64,000 nucleotides of DNA from Lycorma delicatula (Eukaryota; Arthropoda; Insecta; Hemiptera; Fulgoridae). Position 1 is the first letter of the stretch. Each line of letters starts with the position of its first letter. Location: NCBI RefSeq assembly GCF_047948215.1, contig NC_134464.1:4536001-4600000 (forward strand). Direction: 5' to 3'. The notes beneath the pieces were generated by a model. The model was given only the letters and a program-made list of their open reading frames with translations, had not been told where the DNA came from and ran no database searches. Shown piece by piece: positions 46,872 to 58,189 of the stretch. Position numbers and translations under genes: made by a program.

Positions 46872-48648
46872 CTAAAATGTTAAATAAAAAAGTAAATTTT
46901 ATTATTGACTACTATATACTAATGAAAAAGACAATAAATTAATAAGATTTAGGAAGTAAATATATAACAGTGAAACGGTCAGATTGAAATATTCAATCTT
47001 GTGCATAAAATATTAAAAGGACTGCAGCTAGAGTTATTAAAAAATGAAGTTGGATTTATTTATCACATACCACACTGCTATAAAATCAATAAAATTTTTA
47101 GATGTTTTGACCATATGATTCTACCAGTAACAAATGCGATAAAAAAAATGTATATAATATACCTTGGTACTATTTCTATTTTTATCTTAGATTTACTTTT
47201 TAAAAGGTTACAGAGTCTTTTTAAGTAGTCTGTATCAATATACATCAATACAGATGTAACAAAAATTCCTGTGCTCACACTGTATTATATTATTACACTT
47301 ATATATTATTTAAAAGTTAATTATATTTTGTCCTTTTTGTTTGATAAATATTATGCACAACATCTGACATTATGAATAATATATATGAAAATGTCATCTG
47401 TTGTCATCAAGATAATTCCACCTTAAACAGATGTAAGAGTTAAATGCCTGCCTTTCAGTATGAAAGGTGAACAGATCAATATCAGTTCATTTTTTATGCT
47501 ATCAGTAGCTCTTTTACATCTCTCATCTCCAATTTATTGTTTTAATTACCGACATATCCTGGCACAGTAAACAAAAAATTTATTACAAAGTTGCATGAAT
47601 TGTCACATCATGAACATAGAAAAGACATGATAAGACAAGATATCTCTGACTAAATTAAAGCAACAAATATTTCAGGATACAAAGGTGTTGTAGTGGTGAT
47701 TTTCTTAAATTTGTCTCGCATAAATCAGAATGTGATGAGAGTTCTAGAAGACTATTTCTTTAAAATAATTCCACAAGATAATACAAGCAAATCAGTTCAA
47801 GATAGCAGAGATAAAAAACATCGTAAGTTTTTTGTGAAAAAATTTCAAGGGGAAACTGGAAATGTTTGTTATCTTTTTTGTGATTTTAAAGAATACGGTT
47901 TACAACATAGATTTTTGAGTGGCATGCAAGATTTAAGATGATGATCGCTATGGGCAGTGTACTACCAATAAAATGCTGGAATATGTGGGGTGTAAGCCTA
48001 TTGTTGCAGGAGTAAAATAAACAAGTAAAAAGAAAAAAACTCTACAGGTCGACAACTACTAACTGCATTTTAACTGTTAATGAAGCACACAATGTAAATC
48101 CTATACTTGAAGAAAGCAAAATTAACTACATAAAAACAATACAAGATGTAAATTGTACTAAGAAAGAACATCAATTAAAAAATAACACTGATAAACATAA
48201 TTTTTGTTTTCTAACATGCAATACATGATTTTAATCTGTTTTTTATGCTGAAAATGAATATGAACTCAGAATCTTTCTATCACCCATCATTTTTTAAACA
48301 TTTTAAAATTTCAATTAAATGATTTTTTTCATTTTTCAATGTAAAGTTAGCATTTTAAAAGCTCCTATTTGTATTTTGTAGCTTATTTTTTGTTGTAACT
48401 TTTTTAACGTAATTTCTAAACTATAGATAAACAATACTAGACAAAGAATTAAATCATATCATAGTCACATATTATGACATCATATCTGATACTGAATAGT
48501 GAGCTTTCATGGACAAGATTAATCATGTCTGTTCAGGGCAAAACATGCAGCTAAAAACACAGCTGCGTTGTTTGTAATGGATTTAGGAATGAATTAATCT
48601 TGTTCAGTAGTATTGCTGTCTAAAGTTTGTTAACAGTGCAGTGTCATA
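46872..48648. other. Intron sequence, nothing recognised
   Basis: AT-rich intron. Short open frames (47001-47228, 47693-47941) carry no motif I recognise. The sequence just before 48649 may be the 5' flank of the zinc-finger family copy. Confidence 0.35.
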
Positions 48649-50195
48649 ATGCCTCGAAATTGTGTAAATGATGTGGATGCCTTTTGTTATGTATGTGATG
48701 AGTTTACCGTACAATCAAATAGAATAAACATACCTTTAATTAAAAAAGCATATCAGGATAAGATGTGAGTTCCTCATATAGTATGCACTATCTGTTCTGT
48801 ATATTTAAGAGAATGGCTGAAAGGTACACAGAAGGTTTTGCCATTTGGTAAGAACCAAAGGATCATGTAATCGTTACTTTTGTTTAACAAGTGTCTGAAT
48901 TTCTAAAAAAATCTATACATACTCTAAAATATCCTTCATTGCAATCAGCAATCAGACCTGTACCTCACAGTGAAATTATTCCAGTTCCTGAGCCACCTGT
49001 GAATATATGTTTTGAAAGCAGTGATGAAGAATCAGGCGGTACTGAGAAAGACAACAATGATTTTCATTTTGAATTATCTTCCAATAAGCCACATCTTATA
49101 TCACAAGCTGAATTAAATTTATCGATAAATCAAGCTGAACTGTTAGGATCAAGACTGCGTTGAAATTTACTTCAAAAAATACAAAGATTTAGAGCTTTTA
49201 AGCCAACAAAAAGAACTTTCTCAGTGCTTTATCGATGAAAATAATTTGGTTTATTGCACAAATATTGATGAGCTTATGTTGCACTTAGGACAAGTTCATA
49301 AACCTGAGGACTGGCGCCTTTTCATAGATTCGTCCAAGTATAGTTTAAAAGTGGTTCTACTACACAATGGTAACAAATATCCTTCGATACCAATTGCTTA
49401 TGGTATTAATTTGAAAGAGACATATGATGTGATGAAAAATGTTCTTGAAAAAATAAATTATAAAAAGCATAGCTGGAGCATATGTGGTGATTTGAAAGTT
49501 ATAACTAGTTTGTTAGGCATGCAGTAAGGCTATACTAAGTACATGTGTTTTCTTTGCGAATGGGACAGCCGAGCTAGGAATAAACATTATGTTACCAAAG
49601 AGTGGAAGAAACAGGATAACTTAACTCCAAATGGGAAAAATATAACTCATGAGCCATTAGTTGAACCCCAAAAAATATTTTTACCCCCTCTCTATATCAA
49701 GCTAGGAGTAATGAAAAATTTTGCAAAAGCAATGAAGAATAATAGTCCCGGATTTTTGTACATCAGGCAGAAATTTCTAAATCCAAGTGAAGGATAAATT
49801 AAAGAAGGAATATTTGTTGGTCCTCAAATAAGAGTCAGTCAAAGATGACATATTTAACTCGATGTTAAATAATGAAGAGAGTGCAGCTTGGGTTTTATTT
49901 AAAGATGTTTGCAAAAGTTTTCTTGGCAAACAAAAATTCGACAATTACCACAATATTGTTAATCAACTTCTTACTTCATATAGAGCTATGGGATGTAATA
50001 TGTCTTTGAAAATACATTTCCTCCACTTACATCTGGATTTTTTCCTGGACAACCTCAGAAATGTAAGTGACAAACATGGTGAACGTTTTTTCCACCAAGT
50101 CATGATGGAAAGCCGCTACAAAGGAAAATGGAATACTAACATGCTAGCCAATTATTGTTGGACATTAATTTGGAATGTGCCTGAGGCTATTTAAA
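48649..50195 (+). pseudogene. Zinc-finger, transposon-like arthropod family gene, copy B
   Basis: This is the better preserved copy. It starts MPRNCVNDVDAFCYVCDEFT at 48649. A zinc-finger-like set of cysteines (FCYVC, PHIVCTICSVYLREWLKG) follows, then SAIRPVPHSEIIPVPEPPVN, an acidic linker and PHLISQAELN. Next is an open 93-codon part (49246-49527; EDWRLFIDSSKYSLKVVLLH, SICGDLKVITSLLGMQ), then GYTKYMCFLCEWDSRARNKH (49528 on), PLVEPQKIFLPPLYIKLGVM, KEGIFVGPQIR and VLFKDVCKSFLGKQKFDNY. It ends with MSLKIHFLHLHLDFFLDNLR, GERFFHQVMMESRYKGKWN and MLANYCWTLIWNVPEA (to 50195). At least six breaks (for example TGA after YQDKM, TAA after GMQ) make it a pseudogene. FIDSS, GDLK and HGERF recur in both copies and may be functional blocks. 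Superfamily unknown to me. Confidence 0.65.
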
Positions 50196-50515
50196 AAAGA
50201 AAAGCAACAGCAAAATCATTCTAACACAGGTATGTCCATGCAAATTTAAAAAATTTTACAGATTTTTAACTATATCTTTCCTTAACCTTTTTTGAAGCAT
50301 AATTTATTTAAAACTAAGGATGATAGAAAAATTGTATTTACAGATCTGTAATGTACACAAAAATGGCTATTTAAGAAATGGTGCAACACTTAGTAACATT
50401 AAAAAATTTTTTTTTGTTTATCAGTGTAATCATCAAACTTTATCAATGATATATGATGAAAAAGAATAGTTCATAATCTGAAATTTAACTAAATTTTTAA
50501 AATAATTAAATGTAC

Positions 50516-50788
50516 CTGTAGGATCTTCATCACTATCAAGAGCATCTGGACCGTGACTAGAAGAAGCCTGGTGTTCATCGCTCTGTTCTGCGATCGGATA
50601 AACAATTTCACTTCCATAACCATAATAAGGGCACAAGTGATTGGCAAGTCTGTTTCTTAAAACCATACTATGTTGTTCTGGATTAACAATACCTTCTAAA
50701 CTAGATGGATGTGAACCAGACCCTCTTCTAACTAACCGCCACCCGTTACTACTACCACCGTTTTGTCTTTGCTTCCAATAAACCAATC
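50516..50788 (-). CDS. pcx: Pecanex homologue, exon LVYWKQRQNGG
   Basis: The 273-bp exon adds two bases, 90 codons, then one base. The acceptor is ...TTATTACAG and the donor is GTACAT. The peptide runs LVYWKQRQNGGSSNGWRLVR, GSHPSSLEGIVNPEQHSMVL, HLCPYYGYGSEIVYPI, and ends ALDSDEDPT. Phases join to 52882-53080 upstream and 46410-46871 downstream (GGT across the junction). The sequence is hydrophilic and more complex than its neighbours. Confidence 0.8.
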
Positions 50789-50953
50789 CTGTAATAATTT
50801 AAATATAAATAATCACTTCAATGCAGCATTAAAATATTTTAAAAGTATAGGTTATTCTATGAAATATGACACGATGCAAAATTTATGACTCTCAAGCTCC
50901 AAGGTAAAATGTCTCTTTAAAAACTTCACCGATCAATTACTTTCAAATCTGCA

Positions 50954-51391
50954 GGGTACATTCGTGTTACCCCAGGGAAGGTTTTAAGCCACAGACCGAA
51001 GCCCTAGTTGATATCACAGACCGAAGTTGTGAATTAAAGATATTAATTAAGGAAAAAAAGATAAATCCTTACTTCGTTATTATATTTCTGTCACCATGGC
51101 AAATAAATAAGTTATAAATTTTTCATAATCAAAGGTGTGAGTACTTTAATTACCATAAGTACCATTCTGTCTTTTGTAACTTAGTTTCTTTTTCAGGTTT
51201 CTATAAAGCCTGAATATTTTAATTGTTATTTATCAGTATTATTCTCACAATCATGAGGGTAATAAACACTGCAGAGGTCCAGGAGGTGGACCTGGCTTGA
51301 CGGGAATAGTAACTGAAGTGAGCTCTGCAGCCCTGGGTTAGCTGATCCCTAACGATACAGGTCAGGCAAATGAAGTGAGCCCTACTAGCTA

Positions 51392-51433
<42 letters not shown>

Positions 51434-51660
51434 GTCAATACAAACACACGCTTTATTTTTAAATGTGAAAGTTTGTGGATCTATCTGTTTATCAATAGCA
51501 TCACTTGAGAACCAACCGAACAATGGATATCAAATTTTAGGATACATTTGTGATATCCCAAAGAAGGCTTAAAGCTATAGATAAAGGCGCTAGCCCCCCT
51601 TGGGGAATCCAGGGAAGGCTTTAAGCCATACATTGAGGTCCTAGCCCTCTTGGGGAATAA
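50954..51660. repeat. Repeated GC-richer motif block with (TA)n
   Basis: A motif of the form gggaaggttttaagccacag followed by accgaagccctag occurs near 50971-51007 and, diverged, near 51557-51597 and 51608-51645. Two occurrences are preceded by a matching gg.tacattygtg.ta.ccc segment (50954 and 51539). Between them are a less AT-rich stretch (51250-51390; ccaggaggtggacctggctt) and a (TA) run of about 38 bp (51392-51430). It looks like two copies of an unidentified interspersed repeat around a microsatellite. Confidence 0.45.
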
Positions 51661-52169
51661 GATATTAAAAAAATCCATTAAAGAAACAAAAATTAATCTT
51701 TTTATTTCATTATAATTCTGTATACTCTGTAGGCTTCAGGCTTCATAACCTACAACAGCTGAAAATGGTATAGATGTATATATAAGCAGTTCCTTAAAAC
51801 ATTCCACATTACTTTCACTGGTATTGCTAGTTGATGGCTGGCCTTCCTAACAAATTTTTTAGGACTATGCAGGAACGATTCCATGACATGTTCAATATTT
51901 TCTTCACCGCTACTCTTTCTATTACACAGATATCTTTCAAGTTCACAAATGTTATTGTCACTTGGAAGATAATAATTAATCTTTCTGTAAAACAACAGTT
52001 TTACAATTTACAGCAAAACATGAAAGTATTTTTGTTCAGGAGTTCCCATCTTTGTTTGTCAAGTGAAAATATAGGGAATCAATATGACCATCATGTAAAC
52101 CGTTATTTTTACTCTCCGATTAACACTGTACACCTCATCCAAGATATTTTAACAAATTAAATCCCTAAT
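51661..52169. other. Intron sequence, nothing recognised
   Basis: No supported feature. The open plus-strand frame at 51831-52160 has no recognisable motif. Confidence 0.35.
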
Positions 52170-52732
52170 ATTCTTTTTTGTACCCCAGTACCGGGATATA
52201 TATGTATTTTGTACATATATATCCAAAAACATACACAAAATTCAGCTCAATCCATCAAAGTACAGAATCAATAAGAGCTCACCTTATCTTATTAATTTTC
52301 TTTTTTCTTTTTCTTTTCTATTTATCAAAAGTGCTTTTCGAGGAAATTCCTCACCAGTTGATTAAAATAAAAAATTAATTACACATTAAAACATTAATAT
52401 TATTACATATATGACATAATATATGCAGTCAAATAATCAATCAAAATAATTTAAAATCTTTATAAAAACATTAAATTTTTCTGACATTTCACTGACAACA
52501 CTGTAGTGTTGTATTTATTGGCTGGCCAGAAACATATTTAATAAAAAAATTTTTAATCAACTGATGAGGAATTTTCCTCAAAAGTGCTGTTGATAAATAG
52601 AAAAGATAAAGAAAATTAATAAGATACAGTAAGAGTTTTTATTGATTTTGTACTTTGGTGGATGGAGCTGAATTTTGTTATGCTTTTGAAATTAATTAGT
52701 ACAGGGGAAGATATGAATAAAAAAAGAATCTA
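52170..52732. mobile_element. Foldback/MITE-like element, copy A
   Basis: Two inverted arms (about 52223-52430 and 52545-52715) share blocks such as aattcagctc, aaagtacagaatcaataa, ttattaattttctttt, ctatttatcaaaagtgcttt and gaggaaattcctca. The middle (52490-52530) has actgtagtgttgtatttatt and ggctggccag. Copy B at 58190-58775 has the same arms and the same kind of centre. No coding sequence. The extreme ends are diverged. Confidence 0.7.
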
Positions 52733-52881
52733 TTTCATTAAATTTATATATATATATATAATTTTTTTACTAGTTCCTTTCTAAAAATTACTAACAAAAT
52801 TCCAACATATCAACCTCAAAAGAGTATTTTTATGACCCTTAAATATGACAACTTTAATTAAAAGAAAAAGATAAGATACAC

Positions 52882-53080
52882 CACCTTTTTCTTTAAGAGA
52901 ATCATTATGTGTAAGAAATAACTCTAAAGAACCAGTTGGTTTGATAGAAGGCTGACCACTACTTGTCTCTCCACCACCTAATACAAAACTATTAAATGCC
53001 ATAGCAGAACCAGTTGTACTGTTAGAATATCGTCGACGGCCTGCTAATCTTGCGTGACTTGTACTGGGCTGTGTGAATTC
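52882..53080 (-). CDS. pcx: Pecanex homologue, exon EFTQPSTSHARL
   Basis: The exon starts in phase 0 after the acceptor ...TATATGCAG, with EFTQPSTSHARLAGRRRYSN, then AMAFNSFVLGGGETSSGQPS, and ends LTHNDSLKEKG. Two donors 3 bp apart are possible: GTGTAT (exon end 52882) or GTGGTG (end 52885). Both leave one base and differ by a single Gly. Neither has a +5 G, so the boundary is uncertain by one codon. The Arg/Tyr/Ser-rich stretch suggests a cytosolic region. Confidence 0.8.
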
Positions 53081-53374
53081 CTGCATATAAAACAAATAAC
53101 AAAAGTTTTACATAAATAAAAATATGATGTAAGAAATCATTTTCACACAAAATTACAATGAAAAAAAACAATAATAAATACTAGGTCTTTACTCACAACT
53201 TAATAAATTTACGGGATATAAAGTCGCCCAAATGTTTAAGTAATTGGTAAACCGATCTTTACTGATCTGCAGATTGAAAACCGTAAAGTACAATCAAATT
53301 AATAACTAGAGGATGTATTACAATAAAAACATTAATTTATTATAAACAGAACAAGAATATATAAAATCACTCAC

Positions 53375-53526
53375 ATTAGAAGGAAGAGATGACAACTGAG
53401 GTTGTGAATGTAGTGGAGTGGTATGTTCACAGGTAGTTAATTGGCTGGAATCTGGAGTCGAGTCTACAGAACTTTGGTGTGAATTTCTTCTATTATTATT
53501 ATTATTATTATTATTACTATTATTAC

Positions 53527-53563
<37 letters not shown>

Positions 53564-53655
53564 ATTGTTATTACTACTACTACTACGACTTGAACACTGT
53601 CCATTATCATCAAGTGCAATTGTAACAGCTACACTATTACTAGATCTTCTACTAT
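53375..53655 (-). CDS. pcx: Pecanex homologue, Asn-run exon (most upstream one found)
   Basis: The 281-bp exon adds two bases then 93 codons, ending in phase 0. The acceptor is ...ATTTTTTTCAG and the donor is a strong GTGAGT. After SRRSSNSVAVTIALDDNGQ comes a Ser run and then a long Asn-rich run with single Ile and Ser interruptions, encoded almost entirely by AAT (about 53488-53570). It ends with HSQPQLSSLPSN. The earlier exons of pecanex were not found between 53656 and 64000, so they are probably outside the window. Confidence 0.8.
53488..53572. repeat. (AAT/ATT)n microsatellite within pecanex coding exon
   Basis: A near-continuous trinucleotide run, ATT on the plus strand, is broken by a few ACT/ACTGTT/AAT units. 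On the minus strand it encodes polyasparagine. Its length is likely to vary between individuals. Confidence 0.85.
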
Positions 53656-54384
53656 CTGAAAAAAATAGATCATTCTATAATTAGTTTATGCAGGTTTTAA
53701 AGTGACAGAAAAAGTTCACATATATAACATAACTTTACATCAATGACTACTAATCTCTCTGTACATATCTCTATTTACAACTATAATAAAATTAATTATT
53801 ATTATTAAAGTAACAAATATTTTCAAACAGTTGATTTCCTTAAAAAATACAATTTTGTAACCCTTAAGTGCTATCATGTCTCAGAATGACAAAAGTACTA
53901 ACGTCAGTCTGCCAGATTCCCATTTACTTACAGCACTGGTCACTTATTAATTGGCCTAAAAGGAAATTTTTTTATTTCTGTCTTTGAGTATTTTACTGAT
54001 TTTAAATGTCATTTAATAAGTAGTTTAAACAAAAATACAATTTTGTTATAATTTTGTAGATATAACTTTAACCGATGAAGTATTTTGCATATTTAAGTTT
54101 GTGAACTGTATTAGATTAAGCAGAAAACTATTATAGAAACACAGAAAGTTTTCACACAATGAATAAACATATACATTTCACATGGAAAAATCAAGCTTTA
54201 AGCGATCTTAAAAGAAAGTAATTTTATTCACAAAATTTTTAATAATTACTAATAATATAAAACAAATCAGTTTAAAACTGTATTTTTTTTAAACGTAATC
54301 ATTATTACCCTAATTATAATAATATATTTATTACAAATATAAGTTTTAGAAAAGTTTTTAGGCATCAAAACAATTTTTACAAAT

Positions 54385-55480
54385 TTTTTGTTAATACTCC
54401 AAGCATATTGGAGATCGGCACTTCTTACAAGGGTATTTAGTTTTTCTTTTTAATTTTGGTGGATACGTAGAACATGATTTTTTATTTTCAAAAGTGTCGG
54501 GTATGTTTTGTTCGGCACTTGTAATTTTTAAATCAGGCACAATTCTTTCTATGCTGAACCTCAATTCTCGAGACAGACAATCAGACAAATATTTTTTTTC
54601 AGAAGATATTTTTCCAGATTTAAAAAAAATTAAAAACAACTAAAGTTTTGAGCAATTGGAAATGTAAGAGCTGACCCCAATCAATGTGTCAAGCAACACG
54701 AAAAAAATAATCATTGGCCACCTTAATGTTCTCTGGCTTGACGAGTAGTTGGAGCATTTTTGGTCAAGACTGTCATGTCAACCCCACCTTTCGAGACATT
54801 ATAAAACTCCACTATCTCTGGTTTTCCAGTTGATGGGTCTGTAGAAATCTCACGGTGCACTGAAGATATCAGCACAACCGCTTTATTCCTGACAACAGTG
54901 TCATGTCTCCTGTGAGCCAGTACACAGGATTTGCCTGTGCCACTCTTGCTTTGTTTGGTAAAAACTGAAGGGGAATCTCCGTTTTATTTTTCTTCATAGT
55001 CCCCACATACATAATACCTCCTTTTAACAACTCTGCGACTAAATCTACAGATGTAAATCGATTGTAAGCGGTTAGGTTTCATTGTGTATTCTCAATAGGC
55101 AGGATCAATCATAAAAGGGACTGAATGGGTACTGAAAATCTTTTTCTATCTCTCTCTTCCAAGGTAATCCTGTCACTATCCTTTCTGGTGTATATGTAAG
55201 CATTATACAGATAATTTATCCTTGCATCTGTAAGGCATTGCACTTTTATGCTAAATTTGACTGGCATGTACATCTGAAACTGGCACCGCCCTCAGAATGG
55301 AACCAACATTTCGTCTATGCAGACATATAGGTACCCGTAGAATATAAACGTTGGCTGTTTTCTATGATCATAAAAAAAATATTGGAAATCGGTGCAGTTG
55401 GGTTCCTGGGGTTATCAAACCATAAGCATGTCTAAATAAACGAAAATCTTCTGCTTTGAACACAGATGTGAAAATAAAGA
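54385..55480 (-). pseudogene. piggyBac-type transposase remnant
   Basis: In minus-strand order: GLITPGT.. and IFLxx (about 55420), FQMYMPVKFSIKVQCLTDAR (55275), YNAYIYTRKDSDRITLEE (55200), then TAYNRFTSVDLVAELLKGGI (55080), MYVGTMKKNKTEIPLQFLP (55010), and an open C-terminus (54639-54391) ending in the cysteine-rich YPCKKCRSPICLEY. The K(V)KVYMPxKP-like, YN.YT..VL..L and terminal CKKC..P(I)C blocks are typical of piggyBac proteins. Stops and frameshifts make it inactive. A TTAA at 53864-53867 next to a distinct gtgctatcatgtctc segment could be one element end. The other end was not located. Confidence 0.65.
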
Positions 55481-57834
55481 GACTTTTTCTTAACTACAGT
55501 AATAAGCCCTCATTGAGCGCTTTTCAACGATATATCATAAGTGGTACTTATATTCATTGGTCAAGAGTTATAGCCAAATAAAATTGTAATTAATGAAATA
55601 TTTGGATCTTGCAACAAAATGCACATCGGTTTGAATCAGAATTCATCTGCTTTTTTTAACGTTTTTCTTTTTTTATTTATTTTTCAACTTTTTTCAAATT
55701 TAAATAAATTGATTTATTAATAATTATTAAGCTGCGATTGTAAAAAAATTACAATAATTAATTATTCAATAGTAATAAAAAAGAAATATATGAAATAAAT
55801 CAGAAGTTATTAATGAAATAAAATTTTATGTACTTTTAAATATGTATAAATGTAATTTAATAGGTATTATTACATATGTGTATATGTAATAGATTTGGTG
55901 AAACATTTGATTATTTAATATTAATTGAAAATTATAATTTAGAATCGTATTATTTTTAGATTTTCTAGTTTAATTTCTGTTTAATTTTACTTAATTATTC
56001 TGAAATTTCTGTTTAATTTTATCTATATTAAAGTTAACTAGAGTGACTGAAAAATTGACAAACCCTCATAGGAACAACATATACACTGAGGCAAACATGC
56101 CTGATCTTTAACAAATTGCAAAAAATTCTTATCTTTTAGTTCATTATGCCTCTGATATTGTCGGACAGTATTCTCCCTAACTCAGAGTTGATAATCATTT
56201 CGTTTATTTGTTTTTTGTTGCCGATCATTTAATCGCTCTTTGGTTTGACATAATTCTTCTGATCTTAATTTGTGTACACGTTCTCTAGTTTTCAAATTTT
56301 CTCTCTTTATATTCATCATCCTCTCTTAAAGTTTCTTTCCTTGGTCTTAATGTTTACTTCCTCTTTATGTTTTATTTTTTCATGGAACTATTTCTGTTTT
56401 TTGTTTTATAACTCCGTATTTATCTTATTATTTATATGAAAACCCCTGACAAACTGCTGTGTCAGTTTAGGGGATCCTATAAAAATGTAAACTGAATAAA
56501 GTAAATAAAACAAAAATTATAATGCTACTAATTAGCTTAGGAAACTATATTAAAATAATAATAATTTTTTTTTTTTTAAAAAGAATTTTGTTAAATATAA
56601 CTCATTACAAATCTCATCTATTACATAATTACATATAACTAATCAAATTAAAATAAGAAAAGAAGCCATATATACATCCTTAAAAATATCTACAAAGCAG
56701 TGCTAATGGACACAAATGTACAAGTTACTGGGATGTAATAGCTAGTTCCTTTTACCCTCAAAATAGACAGAAGAGAAATACGATTACAGTATAACCTGGA
56801 AAAAATCTACACAATGAAATTAAAATGAACAATGTACTGATATTTCTATAGGGTTCTGCTAAGGATAAATGTTATAAATAATTAAAATAAAAAATCCAGT
56901 CTAAAAAGGCACTGGAAACAATCATCCAAATTCCATCTGTACAAAATCTGTTATCTTTGGACAGATTTTCCTCAGATAAAAGATTTTAATAACATTTACA
57001 AAAAAACTAGTTTAGTACAAATAAAAATACTCAAAAAAAACAAAAAGAAATCAAAGTACGTGTAAATAAAGGACTACAAACTTTTAGATTAAGAGAATAT
57101 TACACTACCAAACAATCTTATTAAAACATATGTAAAATAAGACTACCGACTTAACCTATACTCTATTATATAAAGAGAATGTCTCTGTTTGTTTGGTGAT
57201 CTCACAAATTACAAATCTAAATCTGATATCAAATTTCTTCATTTTCAAAACAGATATTTTTCACCAAGAGATGTGGACTCTATTGCAATTACATCACCCC
57301 TCCTTGATACCTCTCCAAGAAATATTTTTATTTATACATAAAAAACTGTCTTATTGTAAAAACACAGTTCATCATGGTAAAATAAACATATATATATATA
57401 TATATATTATTTATATGCCAACTGAGGGATCTTCATAGAGTTTGATTTGATTTCAAACTTCCATAAATCCCTGGTAATGATCAATTAACTTTATGTAAAT
57501 TTATAAACTGTGATGTTTGAAGTTTCTATATTTTTTTTTTCAAAACTAATTCTGCTAAAAATAACACTGTCAAAGAAATTCATGCTTTTTTATCCTCACA
57601 AGCCATCTACTAACCTTTATAAAATAATAAAAACAGAAATACTGTGATATACAAACAAAGCAACAAAAATGTACTCGATACAGAAGCCAATAAAAACTAC
57701 AGAAAAAGAGTTCAGACCCCATACCCCTTGCATCCCTAAAATTTTAACAAAAATATTTCTACATTCAAACCACTAATATTCAATAAGAAAAACACTAGGA
57801 TTTAAGATTCCTTATTCCTCAGGATTCTGGCTCT
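55481..57834. other. AT-rich sequence, nothing identified
   Basis: AT-rich, with T-, A- and TA-rich runs (for example 57390-57410). A segment from about 57165 (tataaagagaatgtctctgt, then ttgtttgg) resembles the start of some non-autonomous Helitrons, but no hairpin-CTRR end was found. Confidence 0.35.
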
Positions 57835-57960
57835 ACTATACAAATGTTCAAAGAAAGGTTTTGAACAGCCAACATACAGTTCTGACCTAGTACCTAGCGA
57901 TTATTAATTTTCCCCCCCTTATAACAGAATGGCCTGCATTGCAGAAGTCTGAAAATTAGA
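57835..57960 (+). pseudogene. Mariner third-aspartate fragment
   Basis: KGFEQPTYSSDLVPSDY followed by a stop and FSPP corresponds to the (D)HPPYSPDLAPSDYHLFP block of mariner transposases. Little else is recognisable on either side. Confidence 0.45.
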
Positions 57961-58189
57961 AGAATTTTTGTTGTATTTAATCATTGGCAAGAAAACCTTT
58001 TGAAAATAGAATAGGTAAAACTAGTAGTATGATATGAAAAATGCGGTATAGTGAATGGTTAACTGTACGTAAAAATAAATGCTTATTTTAATGAATAAAG
58101 TTTTTTCAATGTCCTTTATCTTTGTTTTTATAACTAAATAACCCCAATGTAATATATATTTATATATATATAAAACTTAGTAAAATAAA

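Noticed and set aside
47001..47278. Overlapping frames on both strands in the intron
   Set aside because: Both are AT-driven and lack motifs or splice context.
53418..53684. Plus-strand open frame with a long leucine run
   Set aside because: It is the antisense of the polyasparagine-coding AAT tract of the pecanex exon, which has splice sites and phase on the minus strand.
57165..57480. Possible non-autonomous Helitron start (tataaagagaatgtctctgt)
   Set aside because: No TC start with matching CTRR hairpin end was found, so the resemblance is too weak to annotate as an element.
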